Positions 31,377 to 40,624 are shown, counted from the first letter of the stretch. The stretch is 64,000 bases of DNA from Williamsia sp. 1138 (GCF_002095435.2 NZ_MJEJ02000048.1:186001-250000), one strand, 5' to 3'. Program-made: numbers and translations. Notes: generated by a model from the letters alone, not told the origin.

Positions 31377-32330
31377 ATGGCCAAGGTGGCAATCGTCGGT
31401 TGTGGCGCAATGGGTTCGGTGTACGCCGGACTGATGCAGGAGGCGGGTCACGAGGTGCACGGCGTCACGCTGTGGACCGACCACGTCGCCGCTGTGAACG
31501 CCGCCGGGCTGCGTGTCTACGGCGATTCCGGCGACCGAACCGTCCGCCTGGCTTCGATGTCGACGACTGCGGACGCGATCGGCGAGTGCGACCTGGTCAT
31601 CATCGCGACCAAGTCCTTCGACGCCGAGGCGGCCGCGAAGTCGGCCGCAGCACTGATCGGACCCGACACCGTGGTGCAGACGATTCAGAACGGCCTCGGT
31701 TCTCCGGATGTCGTCGCGAACTCCATCGATCCCGACCAGATCGCGGTGGGGGTGGTGGGCGGCTTCGGGGCGTCGATCCCGACCCCGGGGCAGGCGCATC
31801 ACAACGGTCGAGAGATCACCCGGTTCGGGGCGTACCGCGGGCTGTCCCGCGAACGCCTCGAGTTCGGGGCACAGGTCTGGTCGAGCGCAGGATTCAAGGT
31901 CGCGCTGTTCGATGACATTGATCAGATGGTCTGGGAGAAGCTGCTGATCAACGTCGCATTCTCCGGATCGTCGTTCCTGACGGGACTGACGATCGCGCAG
32001 ATCATCAACGACCCGAAGGCGTGGCGGGTGGCTTCGGCGTGCGCCCTGGAGGCACTCGACGTCGCGAACGCTCTGGGTGTGACCATCGACGTCGGTGATC
32101 CGATCGAGTACATCCGCACGCTGGGCCTGCGCATCGGCGACGCGAAGCCGTCGATGCGGCTGGATGCAGAGCTCCGCCGCCGCGCCGAGGTCGATGCCAT
32201 CAACGGGTCGATCGTGCGTATCGGGGCGGAGACCGGTGTGCCGACCCCTGTGAACTCGGTGGTGGTCGATCTGGCGCACGCAGCAGAGTCCGCATACATC
32301 CACGAAGCGGACGTCACCAGGATCGGCTGA
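31377..32330 (+). CDS. panE: 2-dehydropantoate 2-reductase (ketopantoate reductase)
   Basis: This enzyme reduces ketopantoate to pantoate with NADPH in coenzyme A synthesis. The 317-residue protein has the N-terminal Rossmann motif VAIVGCGAMGSVYAGLMQEAG. Further family features are VIIATKSFDAEAAAK, TIQNGLGSPDVVA, and the C-terminal ApbA_C domain around WEKLLINVAFSG, ending in PTPVNSVVVDLAHAAE. ATG 31377 has AAGGA 9 bases upstream. It is convergent with the LeuB-like gene. Related ketopantoate-reductase-like enzymes with other substrates exist, so the precise substrate is inferred. Confidence 0.85.
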   Translation: MAKVAIVGCGAMGSVYAGLMQEAGHEVHGVTLWTDHVAAVNAAGLRVYGDSGDRTVRLASMSTTADAIGECDLVIIATKSFDAEAAAKSAAALIGPDTVVQTIQNGLGSPDVVANSIDPDQIAVGVVGGFGASIPTPGQAHHNGREITRFGAYRGLSRERLEFGAQVWSSAGFKVALFDDIDQMVWEKLLINVAFSGSSFLTGLTIAQIINDPKAWRVASACALEALDVANALGVTIDVGDPIEYIRTLGLRIGDAKPSMRLDAELRRRAEVDAINGSIVRIGAETGVPTPVNSVVVDLAHAAESAYIHEADVTRIG

Positions 32331-32351
32331 CCCTGGGCCGCCCCAGGTCAG
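32327..32351. terminator. Hairpin spanning the stop codons of convergent genes
   Basis: CTGACC(C)TGGG pairs with CCCAGGTCAG, giving a 10-bp stem with one bulged C and a short G/C-rich loop. It contains the panE TGA (32328-32330) and the TGA of the opposite gene (32348-32350). It reads the same on both strands and could terminate both transcripts. There are no T-tracts. Confidence 0.5.
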
Positions 32352-33466
32352 GCGTGCTGGGGAGCGAGTGACGCGAGGGTCTGCATCAGCGATCCGCTCG
32401 TGGTCGGGACGTCGATCTCGGCCACCCGCGTCGCGATGCGGGCACTCACTTCCGCGGTGTCCACCTGCTGTCCGGCCTTGTCGCCGCCCTCGGCCAGTAC
32501 GGAGGCCGCTGCGGCCTCCAGGGTCAGAGCGGCCTCGCGTTCGCCGAGTCCGGCCAGGCACAGCGCTGCCGACAGCACTGCGGCGGTGGGATTCGCCCGG
32601 CCGGTACCGGCGATGTCCGGTGCCGAACCGTGTACCGGCTCATACATGCTGGGCGCCGATCCGGAGACGTTGAAGTTCGCACTCGCGGCCACGCCCAGGC
32701 CGCCTTGCACGACGGCTCCGAGATCGCTGATGATGTCGCCGAACAGGTTGGGTGTCACCACCACATCGAACCGGCCCGGGTCCAGGATCAGGTGCTGGCA
32801 CATCGCATCGGCGTGAACGTAGTCGTGTTCGACGTCGGGGTAGCGCTCGGCGATCTGGTCGACGATCTCTTGCCACAGCCGGCCGGTGTAGAGCAGCACG
32901 TTCTTCTTGTGACACAGGGTCAGCCGCTTGCGACGCGCCGACGCCATCCGGAAGCCGAACTCCACGATTTCCGACGTCGCGGGGACCGTGGTGATCGAAT
33001 GCTGGATTGCGATCGCGTCGGGTGTTCCGTCTTTGACCATCACGCCGCCGCCGGTGTAGATGCCCTCGGTGTTCTCCCGCAGGATCACGAGGTCGCAGTT
33101 GTCCGAGCTCACCTCGGTCACCGGGCTGACGACACCCGGGTAGAGCCGAACGGGGCGGATGTTGACCGACTGATGGAACAGGGTGCGCAGGGCCACGATG
33201 AGGCCTCGCTCGAGGACCCCTGGATCCACACGCGGATCCCCGACGGCACCGAGCAGGATGGCGTCATAATCACGCAGTTGCTCCGCGACCGCGGCCGGGA
33301 GCGCCTCACCGGTACGCAGGTACGCCTCGGACCCGAGGTCGAAATCCGTTGTGCGAAGTCCGAATCCGAACCGATCGGCGGCGACGTTCATGGCCGCCAA
33401 CGCTGAGGCCGTCACCTCGGGCCCGATTCCGTCGCCGCCGATGACTGCCAGGTTGTGTGTGCTCAA
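32348..33466 (-). CDS. 3-isopropylmalate/isocitrate/tartrate-type dehydrogenase (LeuB-like)
   Basis: The 372-residue protein belongs to the beta-decarboxylating dehydrogenase superfamily. It begins NLAVIGGDGIGPEV and shows the Mg- and substrate-binding segments ILRENTEGIYTGGG, YVHADAMCQHLI, NLFGDIISDLGA and EPVHGSAPDIAGTGRANPTA. This fits 3-isopropylmalate dehydrogenase (leucine synthesis), but tartrate-type enzymes look similar. There are no other leu genes nearby, so leuB is not asserted. The start is TTG 33466 with AAGGA 7 bases upstream; no ATG or GTG fits the family N-terminus. Confidence 0.85.
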   Translation of the reverse strand: MSTHNLAVIGGDGIGPEVTASALAAMNVAADRFGFGLRTTDFDLGSEAYLRTGEALPAAVAEQLRDYDAILLGAVGDPRVDPGVLERGLIVALRTLFHQSVNIRPVRLYPGVVSPVTEVSSDNCDLVILRENTEGIYTGGGVMVKDGTPDAIAIQHSITTVPATSEIVEFGFRMASARRKRLTLCHKKNVLLYTGRLWQEIVDQIAERYPDVEHDYVHADAMCQHLILDPGRFDVVVTPNLFGDIISDLGAVVQGGLGVAASANFNVSGSAPSMYEPVHGSAPDIAGTGRANPTAAVLSAALCLAGLGEREAALTLEAAAASVLAEGGDKAGQQVDTAEVSARIATRVAEIDVPTTSGSLMQTLASLAPQHA

Positions 33467-33651
33467 GCGAGTGTCCTTCTACGACTGGCTGCCGACGACC
33501 GGAAGCTCATTCTCGATTGTTGCAAACATCATTTACATTGACCAGCGCGGTTCTGCTCCAGCCGGCGCGGAGAGCGGTTTCTCGAGGCCACCGGACCTCC
33601 CGGGGTGCGTTAGGCTGCGGTCGTATCCGTCACGACGAAAGATCCACGACT

Positions 33652-34434
33652 ATGAGGGCAGCGGTCACCCCCGAAGCCGAGAGCGCCATCGCCGACATCG
33701 CGCAGCGCTACTCGCTCTCCCATGACGCAGTGTTCGCCATGCTGATCGCCGTCAACAACGGGGGCGGCACGATGGCGCAGTTCTCCATACCCGAACTCGG
33801 TGGGTCAGGGCAGTGGATGCGTGGCGGCATGACGATGGTCGGCAACATGTTCGACAACGGCCTCAAGGCCCGGGTCGACGGACTGTGCCGGGAGCTCTCC
33901 CAACTGCTTTCCACCACCACGGTGTTCCCCCCGGTCACCACCAACGCCCAAGGCGGTTTCTCGTCGAACAACTGGTGGCCCGCCGACCTGGGTAGCCCCA
34001 GTTCTTCCGGCGCGCAGAACAGCACGCGCTACGCAATCTTTCCGAACGCGCGTCGGCTCGCGATTCAAACCGGCGGCGTGACAAAGGTTTACGACACCGG
34101 TGATCACCGGATCGGCGGGGTGCAGCAACAGCAGGGTGGTCCGTCCGGCTCCGTGAACTTCACGAGCCAGTTCGGCACCTTCGACGTATCGAGTCTGTCC
34201 GAGATCGGCGTGCAGGCGCCGGCCCCCGCACCCACTAACGAACCGTCGTCCTACCCGCCGCCGCCCCAGCCGTCCCAGCCTCTGCAGGCGCCGACTCAGC
34301 AATCCTCGGGCGCGATCAGTGACGCCGACGCCATCGTGGCAGCCATCGAGGCGCTGGCGGGCCTGCACCAGCGCGGCATCTTGTCTGACGAAGAATTCTC
34401 CGCGAAGAAGGCGGAGTTGCTCGGCAGGCTCTGA
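33652..34434 (+). CDS. SHOCT domain protein
   Basis: The 260-residue protein starts MRAAVTPEAESAIADIAQRY. A Gly/Ser-rich middle part (about 35-170) has no known motif. A Pro/Gln-rich linker (about 185-220) leads to a C-terminal SHOCT domain (AIEALAGLHQRGILSDEEFS AKKAELLGRL, residues about 230-260). SHOCT domains are short C-terminal oligomerisation or regulatory modules. There is no signal peptide. ATG 33652 is chosen because the upstream in-frame region overlaps the divergent gene's leader. Function unknown. Confidence 0.8.
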   Translation: MRAAVTPEAESAIADIAQRYSLSHDAVFAMLIAVNNGGGTMAQFSIPELGGSGQWMRGGMTMVGNMFDNGLKARVDGLCRELSQLLSTTTVFPPVTTNAQGGFSSNNWWPADLGSPSSSGAQNSTRYAIFPNARRLAIQTGGVTKVYDTGDHRIGGVQQQQGGPSGSVNFTSQFGTFDVSSLSEIGVQAPAPAPTNEPSSYPPPPQPSQPLQAPTQQSSGAISDADAIVAAIEALAGLHQRGILSDEEFSAKKAELLGRL

Positions 34435-34479
34435 GTACGGGGTTGACTGGGCTCACACCCACCAACCCGAGGAGTAACC

Positions 34480-34836
34480 ATGCCGGACACAACCACGATC
34501 GATACCTGGCGCCGCCGATCACTGGCTGCGACGTTCGTCGCCGCGTTCGTGACGCAGAACGCCATCGCTGTGCCATACGTCAAGGAGAACGGCCCGAAGT
34601 CGGTGCTGGACTTCTTCGTCGGCGACATCCACAAGACAGTCCCCGGCCGATTCGCGATGGTCGATCTGCTCTATGTGGTTGTCGGGTTCCATCTCTGGGC
34701 GATCGTCGAGGCCAAGAAGCTCGGCATCATCCGCTGGTGGGTCGCGTCTTTCGTGATGACTTTCGGGGTTGGGATCGCCACTGCCATACCGTTTTTCCTG
34801 CTCGCCAGGGACGTCGCTGTCGAGCGACGCGGCTGA
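34480..34836 (+). CDS. DUF2834 membrane protein
   Basis: The 118-residue protein has three hydrophobic segments (about 15-32, 60-78, 86-108), with DLLYVVVGFHLWAIVEAKKL and FGVGIATAIPFFLLAR. These fit the DUF2834 family of small integral membrane proteins. The ATG at 34480 has an excellent GAGGAG 6 bases upstream. It follows the SHOCT gene by 45 bases and is convergent with the MFS gene. Function unknown. Confidence 0.82.
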   Translation: MPDTTTIDTWRRRSLAATFVAAFVTQNAIAVPYVKENGPKSVLDFFVGDIHKTVPGRFAMVDLLYVVVGFHLWAIVEAKKLGIIRWWVASFVMTFGVGIATAIPFFLLARDVAVERRG

Positions 34837-34859
34837 GGGTACGACGCAGTGGGCAGGCC

Positions 34860-36224
34860 TCAGCGCACCTCGCGCGGCGTCAGGATCCACGCCCCGACGC
34901 CCGCGAGCGCGAAGACCGACGACATCGTCAGCAGTGTCAGGACAAAGCCGTGCTCGCCGCCGCCGTACACCGTCACCAGGGCGACACTGGCTGCGCTGCC
35001 GACGCAGAAGCCGAGATACCGCAGCACGGTGTTGAACGCCATCGCACTGCCGGTCTCCTCTTGCGGGATGTGGGGCACGATCAGGACGGCGAGTGAGGAG
35101 AAGGTGAAGCCGCTGCCGAGGCCACCGACCCCGGTCCAGATGAAAACCCAGACGATGCTGCTGTGGGAAAGCGCCAAACCAACTGTCGAGCAGATGAACA
35201 CCGCACAGCCGATCGGCAGGATGATCCTGGGGCCGAGTCGCCGTGCGGCGGCGAGTGCGAATCGGCTCCCCGTCACGCTCATGATCGAGTAGGGCAGCAA
35301 CGTCAGTCCGGCCATGATGATCGACCGCCCGAGTCCCCACTCCGTGTTCTGCACCATGACGATGGTCAGCGTCAGCAGCGTGTACATCGCGAGCCCGGCA
35401 CCGAATGCGATCAGATTGGGTGCGGCCACTCCGGGCCGGACAGACAAGCGGAGATCGACGAGCGGATGACTGCTGCGCAGCGTCCAGATGACGAAGACAC
35501 CGACCAGCAGAACGCCGACCGCTGCGAGTCCGATGGTCAGGGCCGATGCCCAGCCCCAGTGATCGCCCTGGCTGACGGCGAGCAGTACGCCCGCCATCCC
35601 GAGTGAGAGCAGCAACGCGCCCCACCAATCAACCCGCATGCGGGTCGTCGCGGTCGACACCGGGATGAAACGCAACGCCATCAGAAGTGTGAACGCACTG
35701 AGGACTGCACCCAGCCAGTAGGCCATCGATACGCCGAGATACTGAGCGACGGTGGCGGTCAGTGGATAACCCAAACCGGCACCGGCGACCACCGCGACCG
35801 AGAGCATCGAGACCGCGGACGGCAGTCGGCTCGCCGGGAGCGCCTCTCGCGCAACAGCCAGTGCCAAAGGAACCAACGCGAGGCCCACACCCTGCATGGT
35901 GCGTCCCAGCACCATCACGACGAATCCGACCTCGACAGCGGACAGGATGGATCCGATCGTGACGATGACCAGGCCGGCCAGGATCGTGGGCCTCCGCAGC
36001 GGGCCGGCGCCGAGACGTCCGACGATCGGTGTGGCGACGGCAGCCGTGAGAAGTGTTGCGGTCAAGGCCCACTGGGCTTGGGTGATCGCGATGTCGAAGT
36101 CGTCGGCGATCGCGGGGATGAGCGGCGCGCCGAGGCTGCTCACGATGGCTGTGATCGTGGTCAGCAGGCCGAGTGTGAACAGCAGGATCCCATGGCGCGG
36201 TGGCCGGGTGTCTTCCGGCGCCAT
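34860..36224 (-). CDS. MFS transporter, DHA2-like drug efflux type
   Basis: The 454-residue protein has 12-14 hydrophobic helices. The N-terminal part reads GAPLIPAIADDFDIAITQAQ and LTATLLTAAVATPIVGRLG, and GRTMQGVGLALVPLALAVAR corresponds to the motif C area of antiporter-type MFS proteins. It is most likely a proton-driven efflux pump of unknown substrate. ATG 36224 is preferred over TTG 36227. It lies 25 bases downstream of the alpha/beta-hydrolase gene and may be cotranscribed with it. Confidence 0.88.
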   Translation of the reverse strand: MAPEDTRPPRHGILLFTLGLLTTITAIVSSLGAPLIPAIADDFDIAITQAQWALTATLLTAAVATPIVGRLGAGPLRRPTILAGLVIVTIGSILSAVEVGFVVMVLGRTMQGVGLALVPLALAVAREALPASRLPSAVSMLSVAVVAGAGLGYPLTATVAQYLGVSMAYWLGAVLSAFTLLMALRFIPVSTATTRMRVDWWGALLLSLGMAGVLLAVSQGDHWGWASALTIGLAAVGVLLVGVFVIWTLRSSHPLVDLRLSVRPGVAAPNLIAFGAGLAMYTLLTLTIVMVQNTEWGLGRSIIMAGLTLLPYSIMSVTGSRFALAAARRLGPRIILPIGCAVFICSTVGLALSHSSIVWVFIWTGVGGLGSGFTFSSLAVLIVPHIPQEETGSAMAFNTVLRYLGFCVGSAASVALVTVYGGGEHGFVLTLLTMSSVFALAGVGAWILTPREVR

Positions 36225-36249
36225 CAACGCGCAGACGCGATCGCGGTGT

Positions 36250-37140
36250 TCACCGCCGGCTGTCCCAGTGTGCCAACACTGTTCGCAGGGTCGCCACCAA
36301 CGGCAACGGCTGATCCATCATCGGATGGTGACCGGCATCTGCCAGTTCGACCACGGTCGCAGGTCGACCGAACAAACCGGCGATCTCAGCGCTCATCTCG
36401 GGACTGACCATCCCGAGTTCGCAGCGGATGTACATCGCGGGGATCTGTACGTCGGGGAGCATCTTGCGCAATTGCACGCGGTCCCCGCTCTGATGACGTT
36501 TGCGGAACATGTCCGGGTCGAACTTCCAGATCCACCCCGCCTCGGTCTCGCGTACCGACTCTTCGGCAACGTGCCGTGCCACATACGGCAAAAGAGTGTC
36601 CTGCCTCGGTTCCGTCCGGAAGCGGCTCAGGATCTCGTCTCTGCTCGGGTGGGCCCGGGATTTGCGGTTGAGCTGCCGGAGGATGACCTCCTCTGGCGGT
36701 TCATCGAACAGCGGGGAGTCGATGATCACCAGACCTGCCGCGTCCGAGCCGCGCAGCGCACCGACTGCGGCGGTCACCCACCCGCCCATACTGTGCCCGA
36801 CGACGTACGGGGTGCCGGCGATACCGCCTGCCTCTGCGGCCGCGACCACCTCGTCGGCCCAGAGGCCCAGCGGATACCGAGACCGCACATCGCTGTCACC
36901 GTGGCCGGACAGATCGAGTGCCACCACGCGGTGCGACGCTGCGAGGAGCGGCGCGATGTGGTCCCACCAGCCGGAATGAGCCGATCCGCCGTGAACCAGT
37001 ACGACGCCGGGTGTGTTCTCGGCGCCCCAGCAGCGCAGCCGAATCGATGCCCCGGCGACCTCGACCTCCCGGGGCTCGGGCAACTCCTCGATCGCGGCCC
37101 GGAACCACCGGGGCGCCGTATCAGCCACGTCCGCTGTCAT
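36250..37140 (-). CDS. Alpha/beta hydrolase
   Basis: The 296-residue protein has the hydrolase fold motifs VVLVHGGSAHSGWW (oxyanion region), VVALDLSGHGDSD, the nucleophile elbow GHSMGG, an acid near VIIDSPLF or PAMYIRCELG, and a C-terminal His in ELADAGHHPMMDQ. No secretion signal is visible. ATG 37140 is chosen because GAGGAG lies 6 bases upstream. Longer in-frame starts at 37146 and 37182 exist. The substrate is unknown. Confidence 0.88.
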   Translation of the reverse strand: MTADVADTAPRWFRAAIEELPEPREVEVAGASIRLRCWGAENTPGVVLVHGGSAHSGWWDHIAPLLAASHRVVALDLSGHGDSDVRSRYPLGLWADEVVAAAEAGGIAGTPYVVGHSMGGWVTAAVGALRGSDAAGLVIIDSPLFDEPPEEVILRQLNRKSRAHPSRDEILSRFRTEPRQDTLLPYVARHVAEESVRETEAGWIWKFDPDMFRKRHQSGDRVQLRKMLPDVQIPAMYIRCELGMVSPEMSAEIAGLFGRPATVVELADAGHHPMMDQPLPLVATLRTVLAHWDSRR

Positions 37141-37240
37141 CACCATCTCCTCGTCCGCAGGCTCAACCTCTACTTGGACCATATCCACCACCGACTCCCG
37201 GCCGCTTGCCAGTGGGGTCGAACGGGCAGACGATGATGAG

Positions 37241-37762
37241 GTGGAATACAACCTCGGCGATGACGACTGGGATCGGCGTGAGCGCAACGAGACCCCGACC
37301 CAGCGTCTCGACCGAAACTGGTCTGGCCTCCTGCAGGAACTCCGGGTGGTGCAGACGGGTGTCCAACTGCTGACCGGTTTTCTGCTGACTGTTCCTTTCC
37401 AGGACCGGTTCTACGTGCAAGACAACATTTTTCAGTCGATCTACCTCGTGACGGTGAGCGCCTCGGTCGGTGCGACGATCTTGTTGCTGGCACCTGCCTC
37501 GATGCACCGGATCCTATTCCGCCGACACCGTCTCAAGACTCTCATCGACGCGTCCCAGCGCTGTGCCCTCGGCGGTCTCGTACTCCTGGGGATCGCACTG
37601 ACCGGAGTGATGATGTTGGTTTTCGAACTCGTCATCGGACGAACAGCGGGCTGGTTCGCCGGCGCCGTCACGGTCGTGTTGTTCGTCGCGTTCTGGTTCG
37701 CGATCCCGTGGCGCTACCGCGAACTCGATACCGGCGAGGATCTTCACGACCGGGCGTCCTGA
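37241..37762 (+). CDS. DUF6328 membrane protein
   Basis: The 173-residue protein contains the family hallmark ETPTQRLDRNWSGLLQELRV followed by QTGVQLLTGFLLTVPFQDRF. Four hydrophobic helices follow, the last ending WFAIPWRYREL. GTG 37241 is the only plausible in-frame start near the conserved region. The 3' end overlaps the convergent GrpB gene by 19 bases. Function unknown. Confidence 0.82.
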   Translation: MEYNLGDDDWDRRERNETPTQRLDRNWSGLLQELRVVQTGVQLLTGFLLTVPFQDRFYVQDNIFQSIYLVTVSASVGATILLLAPASMHRILFRRHRLKTLIDASQRCALGGLVLLGIALTGVMMLVFELVIGRTAGWFAGAVTVVLFVAFWFAIPWRYRELDTGEDLHDRAS

Positions 37763-38316
37763 GCCCGCACCGTCCAGCCGGAACGCCGGGCCCACTGCTC
37801 GGCCCGGATGGTGATCTCCCCGATGAGCGGACCTTTTGCGGCGGCGTACTCGTTCATGTCCGACCATTCCTGCGCGGCCAGGGTCTTCTTCAAGGCTCCG
37901 TAGGCCGTACGGTCGTCCTCGTTGTGTCGCAACCAATCCCGGAACAGCAGATGTCGGCGTTGCCAATCGCTGTCGGGAGCGCACACGTGCACATGTACAT
38001 CGAGTTCCGGGGTCCGGACCATACGATGGCCGCGCTCGCGAACCCGGAGCAGGTATCCGGCGGACTCGAGGGCGGGGAGGTACGCGGCCTCGTCGTCGGG
38101 ATCGCGCACGGTGAGGTTGATATCGATGATCGGTTTGGCCGACAGACCGGGAATCGAGGTGGAGCCGATATGGTCGATTCGGATCGCCGCGGCGCCGAGA
38201 GCGGTCTCGATCCGGCGCTGTTCGCGAGCGAAGTCTGCGGGCCACTCCGGGTTGTAGGCCACCAGCACTATTGCCCGCTGCTCCATTCCACCGATCAACT
38301 CGACGCCGCGATCCAT
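37744..38316 (-). CDS. GrpB family protein (UPF0157, nucleotidyltransferase-like)
   Basis: The 190-residue protein contains the GrpB pattern VAYNPEWPADFAREQRRIE, RIDHIGSTSIPGLSAKPIID (G-S and D residues of the nucleotidyltransferase-like core) and LFRDWLRHNEDDRTAYGALK. The biochemical role of the family is not established. ATG 38316 is used; ATG 38286 is the alternative. It is divergent from the HD-domain gene 43 bases away. Confidence 0.86.
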   Translation of the reverse strand: MDRGVELIGGMEQRAIVLVAYNPEWPADFAREQRRIETALGAAAIRIDHIGSTSIPGLSAKPIIDINLTVRDPDDEAAYLPALESAGYLLRVRERGHRMVRTPELDVHVHVCAPDSDWQRRHLLFRDWLRHNEDDRTAYGALKKTLAAQEWSDMNEYAAAKGPLIGEITIRAEQWARRSGWTVRAQDARS

Positions 38317-38359
38317 GTGTGTCAGCCTAAAACGACCACACAGGTCGAGGAGCGTGCCT

Positions 38360-38830
38360 ATGACAACGGTGTTGAGTGGCCGTGAATTGATCGGTGTCGC
38401 CGATGCGATCGCCGAGCGCGCACACAGCGGACAGGTCGACAAGGTCGGTGGGGAGTACATCGTGCATCCGCGGTCGGTGGCATCGCGGGTCGCGCCGCGC
38501 GAGCCCGAGTACATCGCGACAGCACTCCTGCACGACGTCATCGAAGACTCCTCGTATACCGCCAACGACCTGCGCAAAGCCGGGATCCCGGAATCGGTCG
38601 TCGTCGCGGTGACGCTGCTGACCCGCAGAGATGACGTTGCGCCCATCGACTACTACGCCGGTATCCGGACCGACGAGATGGCTCTCGCTGTGAAACTGGC
38701 CGACCTTGCCGACAACACCGATCCGGTACGGCTGGAGCGGCTGCCCGCCGACACGCAGGACCGGCTGCGCTCGAAATACCGGCAGGCTTACTGCGAGCTG
38801 GGGGCAGCGGAGCTCGCAGCCGCCCTGTAA
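38360..38830 (+). CDS. HD domain phosphohydrolase-like protein
   Basis: The 156-residue protein has HD-superfamily residues: AHSGQVDKVGGEYIVHPRSV (His), ALLHDVIEDSSYT (His-Asp pair) and AVKLADLADNTDP (Asp). The pattern resembles the hydrolase half of RelA/SpoT-type and MESH1-like enzymes, so a (p)ppGpp- or nucleotide-hydrolysing role is possible but inferred. ATG 38360 lies 7 bases after GAGGAG. There is no synthetase domain. Confidence 0.83.
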   Translation: MTTVLSGRELIGVADAIAERAHSGQVDKVGGEYIVHPRSVASRVAPREPEYIATALLHDVIEDSSYTANDLRKAGIPESVVVAVTLLTRRDDVAPIDYYAGIRTDEMALAVKLADLADNTDPVRLERLPADTQDRLRSKYRQAYCELGAAELAAAL

Positions 38831-38893
38831 TAGATCGGATCGGGCATCGCACAAACGTGTCGGTGCCGCGGCGGCAGTGGCATTCTCGAACGC

Positions 38894-39763
38894 ATGGCCA
38901 TCGACCTCTCCACTGCGCGGCGCCTGTGGCGGCTGCTGGAACCGATCCACGCCGTCACCTACTTCTCCGACGAGACCCGTGAGGCGATGTCGGCGGCCGG
39001 CTACCGCGGCTTCTGGATGGGGTACTTCGCGGGCCGGTCCGCGCCGCTCGGCGCGGTGGGACCGGAGATCGTCACCGCCCTGTTCTACAACTTCGCGCCG
39101 GGACGCGTGGCGCGAGCACTCCCGGATGCCTGGGACCACGCACCCCCGGAAACTGCACTGACGGTGCGGTGCGACGCCGCGGTCGCGACGCTGACGCGGA
39201 TGCTCGGCGATGACGGCGGCGATGCCGCAGACCGTGCAGTTGCGCTGCTTCGTCCGGCCGCGGCGGGCGCCGACCTCGGTGGTCGGGCACTGTTCGCTGC
39301 CAACTCAGCGCTCCCGTGGCCGGACGACCGGTACGGTGCGCTTTGGCATGCGGCGACCTTGCTGCGTGAGCATCGCGGCGACGGCCATGTCGCGGCGCTG
39401 ACTGTCGCTGGCATCACCGGACGCGAGGCGGGGGTCCTCCATGCGGCGGCTACCGCGACGCCACGGTCGGTGCTCGAGACCAGCCGTGATTACACGGAGG
39501 ACGAATGGAACGCGCTCACAGCAGCTTTGGCCGACCGCGGACTTCTCGAGCATTCCGGTGCCATCACGCCGGCCGGCCGCGCACTCAAGAGCGAGATCGA
39601 GCTGACCACCGATCGACTGGCGGCGCCGGCCTACGAAGACCTTCGCGATGATGACGTCGCCACCCTGTCGTCTGCGCTGATGTCCCTGGCAAAGGTCGTG
39701 GTCGCCAGTGGCGAAATTCCGGCCCAGACACCGATCGGCCTCGATCTGGACGACGTCGGCTGA
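38894..39763 (+). CDS. SCO6745 family protein
   Basis: The 289-residue protein begins MAIDLSTARRLWRLLEPIHA and contains YFSDETREAMSAAGYRGFWM, YFAGRSAPLGAVGPEIVTAL, FYNFAPGRVARALPDAWD, and a C-terminal winged-helix-like segment (DEWNALTAALADRGLLEHSG). These fit the actinobacterial SCO6745 family of unknown function. It lies 20 bases upstream of the Ddn-like gene on the same strand. Confidence 0.82.
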   Translation: MAIDLSTARRLWRLLEPIHAVTYFSDETREAMSAAGYRGFWMGYFAGRSAPLGAVGPEIVTALFYNFAPGRVARALPDAWDHAPPETALTVRCDAAVATLTRMLGDDGGDAADRAVALLRPAAAGADLGGRALFAANSALPWPDDRYGALWHAATLLREHRGDGHVAALTVAGITGREAGVLHAAATATPRSVLETSRDYTEDEWNALTAALADRGLLEHSGAITPAGRALKSEIELTTDRLAAPAYEDLRDDDVATLSSALMSLAKVVVASGEIPAQTPIGLDLDDVG

Positions 39764-39783
39764 TCGAGGATTAGACTCCCACC

Positions 39784-40185
39784 ATGGGTTTCAATGACGA
39801 CATCATCGCGGAGTTCCGGGCAAACGACGGCAAGGTCGGTGGCAATTTCGAAGGCGCCCCGTTGTTGCTCCTGCATCACAAGGGCATCAAGAGCGGCAAG
39901 GACTACGTGGCGCCGCTCGTCTACCTCGAGTCCGACGGCAAGCGATACATCTTCGGCAGCTACGCCGGCGCCGACTTCGACCCGCAATGGTTCAAGAACA
40001 TCAAGGCTGAGCCGTCCACCACGATCGAGGTCGGTACGGAGACCGTGCCGGTGACGGCCACCGAGGTCACCGGCGCCGAGCGCGACCGACTCTTCGCAGC
40101 GCAGGTCGAGGTCATGCCGGGATTCGCCGATTATGAGAAGAAGACCTCGAGGGTAATTCCGGTCATCGAACTCGTACCCGCCTAG
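39784..40185 (+). CDS. Nitroreductase/deazaflavin (F420)-dependent family protein, Ddn-like
   Basis: The 133-residue protein fits the small split-beta-barrel family of F420-binding quinone or nitro reductases. Features are ANDGKVGGNFEGAPLLLLHH, AGADFDPQWFKNIKAEPSTT and IEVGTETVPVTATEV. Family members in mycobacteria use reduced F420 to reduce quinones. Its substrate is unknown. The close spacing to the SCO6745-type gene suggests an operon. This is the second F420-type enzyme in the window. Confidence 0.88.
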   Translation: MGFNDDIIAEFRANDGKVGGNFEGAPLLLLHHKGIKSGKDYVAPLVYLESDGKRYIFGSYAGADFDPQWFKNIKAEPSTTIEVGTETVPVTATEVTGAERDRLFAAQVEVMPGFADYEKKTSRVIPVIELVPA

Positions 40186-40207
40186 ACGAGATCGGTGCCA
40201 GGGCGTT

Positions 40208-40624
40208 TCAGTACGCGGTCTGGCGAGGCGGCGGCGCGTAGATGCCGCCGCCGTCGGCGTCGACGATCTCCGCGCCCAGCGGAAGCAGCGACACCGGGAC
40301 CATCTTGAAGCTCGCGATGCCCAACGGGATTCCGATGATGGTGATGCACAGTGCGATGCCCGTGACGATGTGCCCGAACGCCAACCAGATCCCAGCAAAG
40401 ATCAGCCAGATGACATTGCCGATCGCGGAGCCGACTCCCGCCGTCGGCTTCCGCACCACGGTGCGGCCGAACGGCCACAGCGCATAGGCCGCGATTCGGA
40501 ATGACGCGATCCCGAAGGGGATCGTGATGATCAGGATGCAGCAGATGATTCCGGCGGCGATGTATCCCAACGCCATCCAGAATCCGCAGAGCACGAGCCA
40601 GATGACGTTCAGAATGGTCTTCAT
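40208..40624 (-). CDS. YccF family inner-membrane protein
   Basis: The 138-residue protein has an internal duplication: two copies of a roughly 55-residue unit, each with LNVIWLVLCGFWMALGY- or IGNVIWLIFAGIWLAFGH-like helices and IPFGIASFRIA- or IPLGIASFKMV-like motifs. This is the YccF (DUF307) hallmark. Four hydrophobic helices are present. The C-terminal tail is short and proline-rich. Function unknown. Confidence 0.92.
   Translation of the reverse strand: MKTILNVIWLVLCGFWMALGYIAAGIICCILIITIPFGIASFRIAAYALWPFGRTVVRKPTAGVGSAIGNVIWLIFAGIWLAFGHIVTGIALCITIIGIPLGIASFKMVPVSLLPLGAEIVDADGGGIYAPPPRQTAY

Noticed and set aside
37146-37287. Longer N-terminus for the alpha/beta hydrolase
   Set aside because: The extra residues are Ser/Arg-rich without family similarity, and a GAGGAG site points to ATG 37140.
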